A stretch of 64,000 nt of DNA from Halopseudomonas phragmitis (GCF_002056295.1 NZ_CP020100.1:2813501-2877500), one strand, 5' to 3'; positions 1-12,090 are shown, counted from the stretch's first letter. Program-made: numbers and translations. The notes: generated from the letters alone by a model not told the origin.

Positions 1-1
1 C

Positions 2-976
2 GGTCCCCGCTGCATTATCCCCGCCGTTGCCCGTAGTTTGGCCAAGTTGCCTGAACTACAGGTCATACTGGTCGGCTCGAAAGAGTCGCTGGTCGCCTTG
101 TCTCATGAGTATCGGCTGCCTGCCGAACGCGTGAGTTTTCGCTATACCTCTGAACAGATCCTTGCCGATGATTCGCCGGCCAGCGTGTTGCGCCACAAGC
201 GCGATGCATCCATGCGCGTGGCTATCGAACTGGTGCGCGACGGGCAGGCCGATGGTTGTCTGAGTGCCGGCAATACCGGCGCGCTGATGGTGTTGTCGCG
301 GGCGCTGTTGGGGACGCTTGAAGGTATCGAGCGGCCGGCAATCATGGCCGCACTGCCGGTGGCGGGCAAACCTTGCTATCTGCTGGATCTGGGCGCCAAT
401 GTCGATTGCTCGGCCAGGCAGTTGTTCGAGTTCGCGATCATGGGATCCGAGGCGGTGGCTGAGTTGTCCGGCAATCCGCGGCCGCGAGTCGGTCTGCTCA
501 ATATCGGCCGTGAAGTCAACAAAGGCAGTGCGCGGGTGCGTGAGGTGTCCGAGCTTCTGCGTCAGTGTGAGCTGATCAACTATGTTGGCCATGTTGAGGG
601 GGATGGGCTATTCCGTGATGAGGCAGACTTGGTCGTGTGCGACGGTTTCGTCGGCAATGTAGTGCTCAAGGCCAGTGAGGGTCTGGCGCACTACCTGCAG
701 GCCCAGGTGCGCGATGTGTTGGCGGCTCATCCGCTTCTGGCCTGGCTGTCGCCGCTGCTTCGTCGGCTGCTCAGGCCGGTGCTGCGCCGGCACGATCCAG
801 ATCTCTACAATGGCGCAAGTCTGTTGGGCTTGCGCGCAGTGGTGGTCAAGAGTCATGGGGGGGCTGGCGAGCGGGCTTTTGAAGCGGCGATTGTCCAGGC
901 TGTGGCGGCGAGCAGGGCGCGACTGGCTGAGCGGATTGCCGAGCGGCTGGCGCAATCTGGCGTGCAGAGCCTGTGA
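2..976 (+). CDS. plsX: Phosphate acyltransferase PlsX, 5'-truncated by window edge
   Basis: PlsX converts acyl-ACP to acyl-phosphate, the first committed step feeding PlsY in phospholipid synthesis; it is a peripheral membrane enzyme. The frame is open from base 2, and the first visible residues (GPRCIIPAVARSLAKLPEL) match the region just after the usual N-terminal DAMGGD motif, so only about 15-20 residues are missing. Internal landmarks are SAGNTGALM, LLDLGANVDC and CDGFVGNVVLKASEG, all typical of the family. About 325 residues are visible against a usual 330-350. It is followed by fabD after a 96-bp gap, the standard Pseudomonas order. The TTG at 38 is internal, not the start. Confidence 0.95.
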   Translation, partial: GPRCIIPAVARSLAKLPELQVILVGSKESLVALSHEYRLPAERVSFRYTSEQILADDSPASVLRHKRDASMRVAIELVRDGQADGCLSAGNTGALMVLSRALLGTLEGIERPAIMAALPVAGKPCYLLDLGANVDCSARQLFEFAIMGSEAVAELSGNPRPRVGLLNIGREVNKGSARVREVSELLRQCELINYVGHVEGDGLFRDEADLVVCDGFVGNVVLKASEGLAHYLQAQVRDVLAAHPLLAWLSPLLRRLLRPVLRRHDPDLYNGASLLGLRAVVVKSHGGAGERAFEAAIVQAVAASRARLAERIAERLAQSGVQSL

Positions 977-1072
977 CTCTGTTCAAAGCTTCGTCATCAA
1001 ACCAGCATATTGTTTGGCAGACCCTGTATAAGGCCGTTCAATAATGATTGATAACAACACGAGGAACCTTGC

Positions 1073-2020
1073 ATGACTCAAACCCTCGCTTTCGTCTTTC
1101 CCGGTCAGGGCTCTCAGACGGTAGGCATGCTCGCCGAGCTGGCGCAGCAGCACGATGTCGTCGCACAGACCTTTGCCGAAGCCTCCGAGGCTCTGGGTTA
1201 TGACCTGTGGCAACTTTGCCAGAATGGCCCGGAAGCTGACCTGAATCGTACTGATCGTACTCAGCCGGCGATCCTGACCGCTTCGGTTGCCCTCTGGCGG
1301 TTGTGGTGTGCGCAGACTGATGTGCGGCCGGCTTTCGTCGCTGGGCACAGTCTGGGTGAATACTCGGCACTGGTAGCTGCCGGCGTCATTGGCTTTGCTG
1401 AAGCGGTCAAGCTGGTCGAGCGCCGTGGTCAACTGATGCAGCAGGCTGTTCCCGAGGGACAGGGCGCCATGGCGGCGATTCTGGGCCTGACTGATGAGCA
1501 GATCATTGGTCTGTGTGCAGAAGCAGCGCAGGGCGAAGTGGTCAGTGCTGTCAATTTCAATGCGCCAGGCCAGGTGGTGATTGCCGGCCAGGCCAGCGCG
1601 GTGCAACGCGCCGTTGAAGCCTGCAAGGCTGCTGGCGCCAAGCGGGCCTTGCCGCTGCCGGTCAGCGTACCTTCGCACTGTGCCTTGATGAAGCCGGCTG
1701 CCGAGCAGTTGGCCAGCGATTTTGTTGCCTTGAACTGGCAGGCGCCGAACATGACGCTGGTCCAGAATGTCAGCGCCCGTCCGGCCGACGGGCTGGACAG
1801 TCTGCGCAGTCAGTTGGTCGAGCAGCTGTATAGCCCGGTACGCTGGGTCGAGTCGGTCGAATTCATGGCCGCCCAAGGGGTTACCGATCTGATCGAATGT
1901 GGTCCCGGCAAGGTGCTCAGCGGGTTGAACAAACGCTGCGTCAAAGGGGTCAATACCCACAATCTGGACAGCGCCGACGGTTTGGCCGCGGCGATCAGTC
2001 ACATTACTCAAGGAGCATGA
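1073..2020 (+). CDS. fabD: Malonyl-CoA:ACP transacylase FabD
   Basis: FabD moves the malonyl group from CoA to acyl carrier protein, providing the extender unit for type II fatty-acid synthesis in the cytosol. The protein is 315 aa, normal length. It begins with the family motif FPGQGSQ (about residues 9-15), carries the nucleophile in GHSLGE (Ser93) and the partner His in PSHCALM (His202). The ATG at 1073 follows a GAGGAA ribosome-binding site. The stop codon lies just before the fabG start, so the two are likely cotranslated. Confidence 0.97.
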   Translation: MTQTLAFVFPGQGSQTVGMLAELAQQHDVVAQTFAEASEALGYDLWQLCQNGPEADLNRTDRTQPAILTASVALWRLWCAQTDVRPAFVAGHSLGEYSALVAAGVIGFAEAVKLVERRGQLMQQAVPEGQGAMAAILGLTDEQIIGLCAEAAQGEVVSAVNFNAPGQVVIAGQASAVQRAVEACKAAGAKRALPLPVSVPSHCALMKPAAEQLASDFVALNWQAPNMTLVQNVSARPADGLDSLRSQLVEQLYSPVRWVESVEFMAAQGVTDLIECGPGKVLSGLNKRCVKGVNTHNLDSADGLAAAISHITQGA

Positions 2021-2022
2021 GC

Positions 2023-2766
2023 ATGAGTCTTGAAGGAAAGGTTGCGCTGGTCACTGGCGCCAGTCGCGGAATTGGTCAGGCTATTGCCCATGCTTTGGCT
2101 GCCCAGGGCGCGGTGGTTATCGGTACGGCCACCAGTGACAGCGGTGCCGAGGCAATCGCCGCCAAGCTGGCTGAGGCCGGCTACAAGGGTACTGGGCTGA
2201 AGCTGGATGTGCGTGATGCTGAATCGGTCGCTGCTGTGCTGGACAAGGTTACCAGTGAGTTCGGCGCGCCTGCGATTCTGGTCAATAATGCCGGTATCAC
2301 CCAGGACAACCTGCTAATGCGGATGAAGGACCAGGAGTGGGATGATGTCATCAATACCAATCTCGGCTCGGTCTACCGTCTGTCCAAGGCTGTGCTGCGC
2401 GGCATGACCAAAGGCCGCTGGGGTCGTATCATCAACATCAGTTCGGTGGTTGGGGGTATGGGCAATGCCGGTCAGTCCAACTATGCTGCAGCCAAGGCTG
2501 GCATGGAAGGTTTCACCCGGGCGCTGGCACGTGAAGTCGGCTCGCGGGCGATCACGGTCAACTCGGTGGCACCTGGTTTCATCGATACCGACATGACTCG
2601 GGCGCTGACTGATAGCCAGCGTTCCGTGATGCTGGATCAGATTCCGCTGGGTCGCTTGGGTCAGGCGCAAGAGATCGCAGGTGTGGTGGCTTTCCTGGCC
2701 AGCGATGCAGCAGGCTATATTACCGGGGCGACTATCCCGGTGAATGGCGGAATGTTCATGAACTGA
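2023..2766 (+). CDS. fabG: 3-oxoacyl-ACP reductase FabG
   Basis: FabG is the NADPH-dependent ketoreductase of fatty-acid elongation. It is a 247-aa classical short-chain dehydrogenase: cofactor motif TGASRGIG at residues 11-18, NNAG near 89-92, and catalytic Ser141, Tyr154 and Lys158 (SNYAAAKAG). An ATG at 2017 is in frame and overlaps the fabD stop, but the ribosome-binding site AAGGAG at 2009 is then too close. The ATG at 2023 gives normal spacing and the family's usual MSL start. Confidence 0.97.
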   Translation: MSLEGKVALVTGASRGIGQAIAHALAAQGAVVIGTATSDSGAEAIAAKLAEAGYKGTGLKLDVRDAESVAAVLDKVTSEFGAPAILVNNAGITQDNLLMRMKDQEWDDVINTNLGSVYRLSKAVLRGMTKGRWGRIINISSVVGGMGNAGQSNYAAAKAGMEGFTRALAREVGSRAITVNSVAPGFIDTDMTRALTDSQRSVMLDQIPLGRLGQAQEIAGVVAFLASDAAGYITGATIPVNGGMFMN

Positions 2767-2872
2767 ATGGATGGTCATGCCGCTGCTATACTGGCATGCT
2801 CTGATCCGTGGTTTTGTTTGGCTTGGTGAAGGCTGCAAGCCTTGACCTCTTTGAGATGGAAGTGATTTGCGC

Positions 2873-2900
2873 TTGAAAGATCGCAAATTGTTTCTATAAA
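2873..2900 (+). promoter_or_regulatory. Candidate sigma-70 promoter for acpP
   Basis: TTGAAA at 2873-2878 and TATAAA at 2895-2900 are separated by 16 bp, 50 bp before the acpP start. A private promoter for acpP fits the high demand for acyl carrier protein. Inferred from sequence only. Confidence 0.6.
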
Positions 2901-2950
2901 CTACCCGCAGTCCGGCTTCTCGGAACTGCAACTAGGAGTGAGAACAAGGT

Positions 2951-3187
2951 ATGAGTACCATTGAAGAACGCGTCAAGAAAATCGTTGCCGAACAACTCGG
3001 CGTCAAAGAAGAGGAAGTAACCAACAGCGCTTCCTTCGTTGAAGATCTTGGCGCTGACTCCCTGGACACCGTGGAGCTGGTAATGGCTCTCGAGGAAGAA
3101 TTCGAGACCGAGATTCCGGACGAAGAGGCCGAGAAGATCACCACCGTTCAGGAAGCCATCAACTACGTGAATGCTCATCAGAAGTAA
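2951..3187 (+). CDS. acpP: Acyl carrier protein AcpP
   Basis: AcpP carries growing acyl chains on a phosphopantetheine arm. The protein is 78 aa, very acidic, with the modification site GADSLD at Ser37. It sits between fabG and fabF as in other gammaproteobacteria. It has its own likely promoter at 2873-2900 and a Rho-independent terminator at 3214-3248, so a short abundant monocistronic mRNA is expected. The ribosome-binding site AGGAG (2934-2938) lies within a 9-base stretch complementary to the candidate sRNA at 9543-9662, suggesting post-transcriptional control. Confidence 0.98.
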   Translation: MSTIEERVKKIVAEQLGVKEEEVTNSASFVEDLGADSLDTVELVMALEEEFETEIPDEEAEKITTVQEAINYVNAHQK

Positions 3188-3213
3188 TCACGTAGCCTGC
3201 TGACAGGACGTAC

Positions 3214-3248
3214 AAAGCCGCAGCTTCCTCTGGGACTGCGGCTTTTTT
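3214..3248 (+). terminator. Rho-independent terminator after acpP
   Basis: The arm AAAGCCGCAG pairs with CTGCGGCTTT around a 12-base loop and is followed by a run of T. Confidence 0.9.
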
Positions 3249-3382
3249 GTTGTCTGTAACCTGGCCGGTACGCGAAGGTCTCTCAGCCTTGCCGCCAGCC
3301 GCCTTTATGCGGACAATAGCCGCATTTCGGGCGAGGGACGACCACGTCCGCCGTTTTCACGAGTAGATTTAAGGAGTCTCCT

Positions 3383-4621
3383 GTGTCGCGCAGACGCGTG
3401 GTGGTAACCGGTTTGGGTATGTTGTCGCCTTTGGGCAATACAGTCGACGAGAGTTGGCAGGCTGCGGTGGCGGGCAAGAGCGGTATTGGCCCGATCGAGC
3501 ATATGGACGTCAGTGCCTTTGGCACCCGTTTTGGTGGTTCGGTCCGTGAGTTCGATATCGAGCTCTACATGGCTGCCAAGGAAGCGCGCAAACTCGATCT
3601 GTTCATCCAGTATGGTGTCGCGGCCTGCATACAGGCCCTGCGTGACAGCGGCCTGGAAGTGACTGATGCCAACCGTGACCGCATCGGCGTGTCGATGGGC
3701 TCGGGTATTGGTGGTCTGACCAACATCGAAAAGAATCATGAGCTGCTGATGAACAGCGGGCCGCGCCGGATTTCCCCGTTCTTTGTACCGGGCTCGATCA
3801 TCAACATGGTTTCCGGCTATCTGTCGATTCAGTACGGTCTGCAAGGGCCGAACTACGCCATTACCACCGCCTGTACCACTGGTACCCATAGCATCGGCAT
3901 GGCAGCGCGCAATATTGCTTATGGCGAGGCGGATGTGATGGTCGCAGGTGGTTCGGAAATGGCGACCAGCGGTCTGGGCCTGGGTGGCTTCAGCGCCGCT
4001 CGTGCATTGTCCACGCGCAATGATGATCCGCAGGCTGCCAGCCGCCCCTGGGATCGCGATCGTGACGGTTTTGTCCTGTCTGACGGTGCCGGGGCCATGG
4101 TGCTGGAAGAGTATGAGCATGCCAAAGCGCGTGGAGCGACCATCTATGCCGAGCTGATTGGTTTCGGCATGAGCGGTGACGCCTATCACATGACTGCTCC
4201 GCCGGAGGATGGTCGCGGTGGTGCCCAGTGCATGCGCAATGCCCTGCGTGATGCCGGGATAGCTCCTGAGGCAGTGGGTTACATCAATGCCCACGGTACT
4301 TCGACCTCGGCTGGTGATCTGGCAGAAACCATGGCGGTCAAGGCGGTATTCGGTGAGCACGCCAGCCAACTGGCGATCAGTTCAACCAAGTCCATGACCG
4401 GTCATTTGCTCGGTGCCGCCGGCGCAGTCGAAGCGATCTTCAGTGTACTGGCGCTGCGTGATCAGGTCGCCCCACCGACTATCAACCTGGACAACCCGGA
4501 CGAAGGCTGCGACCTCAACTACGTGGCGCATGAAGCCCAGCAGCGTGCCATCGATGTCGCTGTCTCTAACTCCTTCGGCTTTGGTGGTACCAATGGCAGC
4601 CTGGTATTTCGCCGCCTGTGA
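3383..4621 (+). CDS. fabF: 3-oxoacyl-ACP synthase II FabF
   Basis: FabF is the condensing enzyme that elongates acyl-ACP with malonyl-ACP. The protein is 412 aa, family-typical. The nucleophile is in [10 protein letters not shown] (Cys164), followed by the two His of the Cys-His-His triad in NAHGTST (about 304) and [12 protein letters not shown] (about 341). The start is GTG at 3383 after AAGGAG at 3371. The stop overlaps the GTG start of pabC by four bases. Confidence 0.97.
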   Translation: MSRRRVVVTGLGMLSPLGNTVDESWQAAVAGKSGIGPIEHMDVSAFGTRFGGSVREFDIELYMAAKEARKLDLFIQYGVAACIQALRDSGLEVTDANRDRIGVSMGSGIGGLTNIEKNHELLMNSGPRRISPFFVPGSIINMVSGYLSIQYGLQGPNYAITTACTTGTHSIGMAARNIAYGEADVMVAGGSEMATSGLGLGGFSAARALSTRNDDPQAASRPWDRDRDGFVLSDGAGAMVLEEYEHAKARGATIYAELIGFGMSGDAYHMTAPPEDGRGGAQCMRNALRDAGIAPEAVGYINAHGTSTSAGDLAETMAVKAVFGEHASQLAISSTKSMTGHLLGAAGAVEAIFSVLALRDQVAPPTINLDNPDEGCDLNYVAHEAQQRAIDVAVSNSFGFGGTNGSLVFRRL

Positions 4622-5459
4622 CGGAGCCCGACGTGGCTGCGCCCACTGAGCCGCTGTGCCTGATCAACGGGCAGGTCGGCTCCGCGCTGCCCGTGGATGA
4701 TCGCGGACTGGCTTATGGTGACGGCCTGTTCGAGACCATCAGGGTGCGCGCTGCCCAGCCCACATTGCTCGATTATCATTTGCGCCGTTTGCGCCGTGGT
4801 GCCGAGCAACTGCGGCTGGAGCTGGACTGGGCTGCGCTGCAGAGCGAATTGCTGCTGATGGCCTCACAGTCCGGGGTCGGCGTGATCAAGCTGATTGTGA
4901 CCCGTGGCTCTGGCCAGCGCGGCTATTCAGTTGCAGGAGCCCAGCAGCCCTTGAGGATTGTCATGGGGTCGGCACTGCCCGAATACCCGCCTGACCGTCA
5001 GTCGCAGGGTGTGGAGCTGTTTTCCTGCCAGACTCGCTTGGCCAGCCAGCCGCTGCTGGCGGGGCTCAAGCACCTCAATCGCCTTGAGCAAGTACTGGCG
5101 CGCAGCGAGTGGCTGGATTCCCGTTATGCCGAAGGGCTGATGTGCGATCAGCATGACCGGATTATTGAGTGTACGATGAGCAATCTGTTTCTGCGTTGGC
5201 AGGGGCACTGGATTACTCCGGACTTGAGTGAATCGGGTGTGCGTGGGGTGATGCGCGATTATCTGATCGACAGACTGGCTGAAGAGGGCGATCCGGTCAG
5301 CATTGTCGCGGTGGATCAGCTCATGTTGCATGAATGCAGTGAGCTGTTTTGCTGCAACAGCCTGTATGGTGTCTGGCCGATTGTGGCCATGAATGGACTG
5401 CGCTGGCCGGTGGGGCAGGCCACTCTGGCGGCGCAACAAATTGCAAAGCAGGCTCTGTT

Positions 5460-5463
<4 letters not shown>
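4618..5463 (+). CDS. pabC: Aminodeoxychorismate lyase PabC
   Basis: PabC releases pyruvate from 4-amino-4-deoxychorismate to give p-aminobenzoate for folate. It is a 281-aa fold-type IV PLP enzyme: INGQ and [14 protein letters not shown] near the N-terminus, PLP lysine in [11 protein letters not shown] (Lys151), and the cofactor-phosphate region [10 protein letters not shown]. The GTG start at 4618 overlaps the fabF stop (GTGA). A branched-chain aminotransferase is less likely given length and position in the fab-tmk-holB cluster. Confidence 0.93.
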
Positions 5464-8153
<2,690 letters not shown>

Positions 8154-8198
8154 CCTGAGCAATATCGACATGCTTAAGCAGGGAAGGACCTGGTACTT

Positions 8199-8555
8199 AT
8201 GAATAATCCGACCGCACCGGGACCCCGCAACGGTATTCTGTCCCTGACCATCAAGGACAAATCGGTGTTGTATGCGGCCTATATGCCTTTCGTCAAACAT
8301 GGCGGTCTCTTCATTCCGACCAACAAGAGCTACCGGCTGGGCGATGAGGTGTTCATGTTGCTGAACCTGATGGAAGAGCCGGAAAAGATACCGGTGGCTG
8401 GCAAGGTGATCTGGGTTACTCCGAAAGGTGCCCAGGGTAACCGTGCCGCCGGCATTGGCGTGCAGTTCAGCGACCAGGACAACACTGCCCGCAGCAAGAT
8501 CGAGACCTATCTGGCGGGTGCGCTAAAGTCCGACCGTCCAACGCATACGATGTAA
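8199..8555 (+). CDS. pilZ: Type IV pilus assembly protein PilZ
   Basis: PilZ works with PilF and FimX in type IV pilus assembly at the inner membrane. The 118-aa protein is one PilZ domain. It lacks the N-terminal RxxxR motif that binds c-di-GMP in most PilZ domains, as is known for the P. aeruginosa protein that names the family, so it probably acts through partners. The ATG at 8199 follows GGGAAGGA. Confidence 0.92.
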   Translation: MNNPTAPGPRNGILSLTIKDKSVLYAAYMPFVKHGGLFIPTNKSYRLGDEVFMLLNLMEEPEKIPVAGKVIWVTPKGAQGNRAAGIGVQFSDQDNTARSKIETYLAGALKSDRPTHTM

Positions 8556-8598
8556 AGAAACCAGAAGCCAGCGAACTGCTGAAACGTTCTTTCCCGCT

Positions 8599-8681
8599 AT
8601 TGCGAGGTGGCAGTCCATATCCGGATTGCACTTGGCAGAGCGGTATGGATTGCCGCGTCGTTACACTCCTCGCAATGACGA
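8599..8681. repeat. Interspersed palindromic repeat between pilZ and tatD
   Basis: ATTGCGAGGTGGCAGTCCAT (8599-8618) is an imperfect inverted repeat of the segment 8645-8677, which reads ATGGATTGCCGC and then CCTCGCAAT. It resembles dispersed repeats with a CATTGCGAG...GCAATCCAT core that occur in many bacterial genomes. No coding frame is associated. Confidence 0.65.
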
Positions 8682-8734
8682 GCTTGTCAGCGTTCCAAAG
8701 CTAGGATTAAAGGCTGCAAGCCAGAGATTTTTTC

Positions 8735-9511
8735 ATGCTTATCGACTCCCACTGCCACCTTGACCGTCTGGATCTGACAGCCCACAACGGTTCGCTGGAT
8801 GCGGCCCTGGATGCTGCCCGAGCCCGCGGTATCGGCAAATTTCTGTGTATTGGTGTCGATGCCGCCAATGCCCCTACCGTCAAGGCGTTGGCCGAGCGCT
8901 ATGTCGATGTGTATTGCAGTGTGGGTATCCACCCGCTGGATCTCAGCCGTTCCGAGCCTACTGATCTCCAGTGGCTGATCCAGGCGCTGGCGCATCCCCG
9001 GGTGGTGGCCATTGGCGAGACCGGACTGGATTACCACTACGAGCCGGAACTGGCAGCCCAGCAGCAGGCTTCATTTCGTTGCCACCTTCAGGCTGCCCAG
9101 CAGACCGGCAAGCCCGTGATCATTCATACCCGTGAAGCCCGAGCCGATACCCTGGCGCTGTTGCGCGAAGCCGATCTGCCTCAGGCCGGCGTGTTGCATT
9201 GCTTTACCGAGGATTGGGACATGGCCAAAGCTGCACTGGATATGGGCTATTACATTTCCCTGTCCGGGATCGTGACTTTCCGCAACGCCGAGGCCCTGCG
9301 TGACGTTGCCCGCCAGGTACCGGCCGACCGCCTGCTGGTGGAGACCGATTCGCCCTACCTGGCACCGGTTCCGCATCGGGGCAAGCCCAACGAGCCGCAG
9401 TATGTGCATGAGGTGGCCAGTTTCCTGGCTGAGCTGCGGGGTGAGTCCTTCGAGCAATTGGCCGAACAGACCACGGCCAATTTTCACCGGCTGTTTCCCC
9501 TGTCTGCCTGA
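8735..9511 (+). CDS. tatD: TatD-family metal-dependent DNase
   Basis: This is a TIM-barrel hydrolase of the TatD/YcfH family, which act as 3'-5' exonucleases on DNA and may release D-aminoacyl groups from tRNA. The 258-aa protein has metal ligands in DSHCHLD (His6, His8), the GETGLDYHY motif, FHCHL-type and IHTREA His motifs, and LLVETDSPYLAP near the end. It is the usual partner of holB-pilZ. Convergent with the candidate sRNA downstream. Confidence 0.93.
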   Translation: MLIDSHCHLDRLDLTAHNGSLDAALDAARARGIGKFLCIGVDAANAPTVKALAERYVDVYCSVGIHPLDLSRSEPTDLQWLIQALAHPRVVAIGETGLDYHYEPELAAQQQASFRCHLQAAQQTGKPVIIHTREARADTLALLREADLPQAGVLHCFTEDWDMAKAALDMGYYISLSGIVTFRNAEALRDVARQVPADRLLVETDSPYLAPVPHRGKPNEPQYVHEVASFLAELRGESFEQLAEQTTANFHRLFPLSA

Positions 9512-9542
9512 GGCGCTACTCACAATCAGGTGTGTTTCAGGC

Positions 9543-9662
9543 AAAAAAAACCCGAATCCTGGGGGATGGATTCGGGTCAAGACCATTAGGAGTGATACAC
9601 AGACGGGACACGCTGCCCGTCCAGACAGGCACGGCACTTGGGGGAGATGCCGCAGGCCTGAT
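9543..9662 (-). ncRNA. rgsA: RgsA-like small RNA
   Basis: A minus-strand transcript would end at a textbook terminator: ACCCGAATCC pairs with GGATTCGGGT (about 9551-9577) and then eight U. In P. aeruginosa the stress-linked sRNA RgsA (about 120 nt, RpoS-dependent) lies directly next to tatD, at the same place. A -10-like CAATACT (plus 9669-9675), close to the RpoS element CTATACT, would start an RNA near 9662 of about 120 nt. A stronger housekeeping-type promoter further upstream (plus 9712-9739) would give about 160 nt. The RNA contains UCACUCCUA, complementary over nine bases to the acpP ribosome-binding region. Identity rests on position, size and terminator; no sequence alignment was possible. 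Confidence 0.7.
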
Positions 9663-9711
9663 ACGTTGAGTATTGATGATAATCCCCAGCTTTCCAGCGC
9701 CAATCGCGGGT

Positions 9712-9739
9712 TTTATAAACTGATTTGGAATACGTTCAA
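9712..9739 (-). promoter_or_regulatory. Alternative promoter for the small RNA
   Basis: On the minus strand TTGAAC (plus 9734-9739) and TATAAA (plus 9712-9717) are 16 bp apart, downstream of the PLP-enzyme stop at 9771 and pointing at the candidate rgsA. Confidence 0.45.
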
Positions 9740-9770
9740 CGGCAGCTTATCGTCAACCGTTGTTAGTCTT

Positions 9771-10922
9771 TCAGGCCTGGGTCAGGCGATAAGCCTCATC
9801 CAGACGCATCAGCGCCTGGTCCAAGACCCGCTGCGGAGTATAGAAATGTGGCGACCAGCGAATGCCTCCGCCGCGCTGGGCGCAGACGACGTCAGCCTTG
9901 CGTAATTGCTCAAAGACTGCAGCCTGGTTCCGCTCGTGCAACCTGAAGGTCACGATACCTGCTCGTCGTGCAGGCTCGCTGGGACTCAATAGTTCGATAA
10001 AGGGTCGTTGGCGCAGTTGCTCAAGCAGATACTCAATACGCTGTTCCAGCGCCAAGGCTACCTGCTCCATCCCTACATCCAGCAGCAACGACAGGCTGGC
10101 CGACAGGGCCTGCTGGGCCAGCATGTTCGGGCTACCGGGTTCAAAGCGCCGGGCGCTGCTCGCCGGTTGCCAGTCTTCACGGTCGTAGTCGCCAAGGGCT
10201 TCGACCATGTGCCAGCCGAACTGGGTCAAACGCAACTGCTCACGCGCCGGCGCCCGGCAATAGAACACGCCGAGGCCCTCCGGGCCAAGCAGCCACTTGT
10301 GTCCGTCGGCCATGGCGAAGTCGCAATCAATGGCCTGAACGTCGAAGGGCAGGGCGCCCAGTGACTGGATCGCATCGACGCAGAACAGCACACCGTGCTC
10401 CCGGCAGGCCCGGCCCAGGCGCTCAAGGTCAAGCCGTAACCCGCTGCCGTATTGCACCGAGCTGATGCTCAGCAGGCGGGTGTCGGGTCCCAGGGCTGAA
10501 ATCAATGCAGCTTCGGGGTCAGGACTGTCCAGGCTCACCTGGTTCAGGCGCACACCCTGGGGCGCCAGGGCTTCCCAGACAATCCGGTTGGAAGGGAACT
10601 CCTGGTCGCTGATCACAATCTCGTCACCAGCCTGCCAGTCGAGTCCCATAGCGACGAAGGACAGGGCCTCAGAGGTGTTCTTGACCAGTGCGATGTCATC
10701 GACCGAGGCGGCGTTGAGCAGTGACTGCAATTGCCGGCGCAAATGTTTCTCTGCCTGCGACCAGCGTGGGTAGTCACGGGCGCCCTGAACCAGGTTCTCC
10801 CGGGCAAAGGCGCTGACAGCTTCGGCGGCGCGTTTGGGCCAGGGTGCCACAGCGGCGTGATTCAGGTAGCAGAGCTGGTTGAGTTGGGGGAATTCGGCAT
10901 CCCAGAGGGGTTGGTGCAGCAT
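9771..10922 (-). CDS. Aminotransferase class V-fold PLP enzyme
   Basis: This is a 383-aa fold-type I PLP enzyme of the class V group (cysteine desulfurase, selenocysteine lyase and isopenicillin-N epimerase relatives). Landmarks are YLNHAAVAPWP at the N-terminus, VKNTSEALSFVAMG, SVQYGSGLRLDL and the PLP lysine in MADGHKWLLGPEG. It lacks an obvious desulfurase active-site Cys loop, so the substrate is unknown. It is transcribed alone, divergent from the ABC transporter at 11017, with only 94 bp between them. Confidence 0.8.
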   Translation of the reverse strand: MLHQPLWDAEFPQLNQLCYLNHAAVAPWPKRAAEAVSAFARENLVQGARDYPRWSQAEKHLRRQLQSLLNAASVDDIALVKNTSEALSFVAMGLDWQAGDEIVISDQEFPSNRIVWEALAPQGVRLNQVSLDSPDPEAALISALGPDTRLLSISSVQYGSGLRLDLERLGRACREHGVLFCVDAIQSLGALPFDVQAIDCDFAMADGHKWLLGPEGLGVFYCRAPAREQLRLTQFGWHMVEALGDYDREDWQPASSARRFEPGSPNMLAQQALSASLSLLLDVGMEQVALALEQRIEYLLEQLRQRPFIELLSPSEPARRAGIVTFRLHERNQAAVFEQLRKADVVCAQRGGGIRWSPHFYTPQRVLDQALMRLDEAYRLTQA

Positions 10923-11016
10923 TGAATGGCTCCGGGCAAAGTGCAGGACGGTAACTATACTGTCATGGGTTTGACCTAATTTGGTTGTATCACCTTAACA
11001 GAACAAGGATGCGTTT

Positions 11017-12075
11017 ATGCCAATCAAGCAGCTTTTGTTACCTGCCGTGCTGGGATTGTGCCTGCCACTGGGCGCGATGGCCTCGGAGTTGCGGTTGTTG
11101 ACCTGGGGTGGCTATGCCCCGGAAGACGTGGTCAGCGAGTTTGAGCGCGAGACCGGTATCAAGGTTCTGGTGACACTCTCCAATAATGAAGACATGATTT
11201 CCAAGTTGCGGGCCACCGGTGGCTCCGGCTTCGATCTGGCTCAGCCCAGTCAGGACCGGGTAACCAGCGCGCAACAGGAGTACCGCATCTATAAGCCGAT
11301 GGACCTGTCGAAGATCGACACCAGTCTGTTCATCGAGTCCATGCTTGAGGCCACCAAAAGCAATACCGCCATTGCCGATGAAGTCTACGGCGTACCTCAT
11401 GTCTGGGGCACCACCGGGCTGATCGTGCATGACAGCGTAGCTGATCAGGTTAAGGATTTCGCTGATCTGTGCAAGCCTGAGCTGGCTGGCCGGGTGTCCT
11501 ATCGTTTGCGTCGGCCGATTCTGATCGGCATGGCCTTCTCTATGGGTGAGGACCCGTTCGCCGCCTATGCCGACATGCCGCGTTACGAGCAGATCATGCA
11601 AAAGGTTGAACAGCAGCTGGTCGCCTGCAAACCCAACGTCAAGGCTTACTGGAGTGGTGGTGATGAACTGATCAATCTGGTCGCTTCCGGCGAGGTGGTG
11701 GCAGCCAAGGGTTGGGATGCCGGCGGCTGGAAGCTCCAGGCAGAAAACCCGGCGATTCATTTTGTCGCGCCCAGCAGTGGCGCGCTGGGCTGGATCGATA
11801 CCTTTGTGTTGCCGCGCCGGGGACGCAACGATGACGCCGCCTATCAATGGATCAACTTCGTGATGCGACCGGATATCGCAGCGCGGATCACCGAGTCGGC
11901 TGGCAATTTTACCGCATCCAAGGGCTCCGAAGAGTTCGTCAACGAACAGCTCAAGGCCAGTTTCCAGGACAGCTTCGATCAACAGGCGCTGGATAACATC
12001 AAGTGGTATCCGCCAGTACCACCGGGACTTGAGGCGTTCGAAGGCCGCATTCTTGATCGGATTCAGGCGCACTGA
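11017..12075 (+). CDS. ABC transporter periplasmic binding protein, PotD/PotF type
   Basis: The 352-aa protein starts with a Sec signal peptide (about residues 1-22, cut after AMA) and then has the opening LRLLTWGGYAPEDVVSEFE typical of family 1 polyamine-type binding proteins. It is first of four genes (binding protein, ATPase, two permeases) for a complete importer. A polyamine or related small cation is the likely ligand, but the exact substrate cannot be read from sequence. A stable hairpin follows the stop (12091-12114), which could raise expression of this gene relative to the rest. Confidence 0.85.
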   Translation: MPIKQLLLPAVLGLCLPLGAMASELRLLTWGGYAPEDVVSEFERETGIKVLVTLSNNEDMISKLRATGGSGFDLAQPSQDRVTSAQQEYRIYKPMDLSKIDTSLFIESMLEATKSNTAIADEVYGVPHVWGTTGLIVHDSVADQVKDFADLCKPELAGRVSYRLRRPILIGMAFSMGEDPFAAYADMPRYEQIMQKVEQQLVACKPNVKAYWSGGDELINLVASGEVVAAKGWDAGGWKLQAENPAIHFVAPSSGALGWIDTFVLPRRGRNDDAAYQWINFVMRPDIAARITESAGNFTASKGSEEFVNEQLKASFQDSFDQQALDNIKWYPPVPPGLEAFEGRILDRIQAH

Positions 12076-12090
12076 CCTGAGCATATGGCA

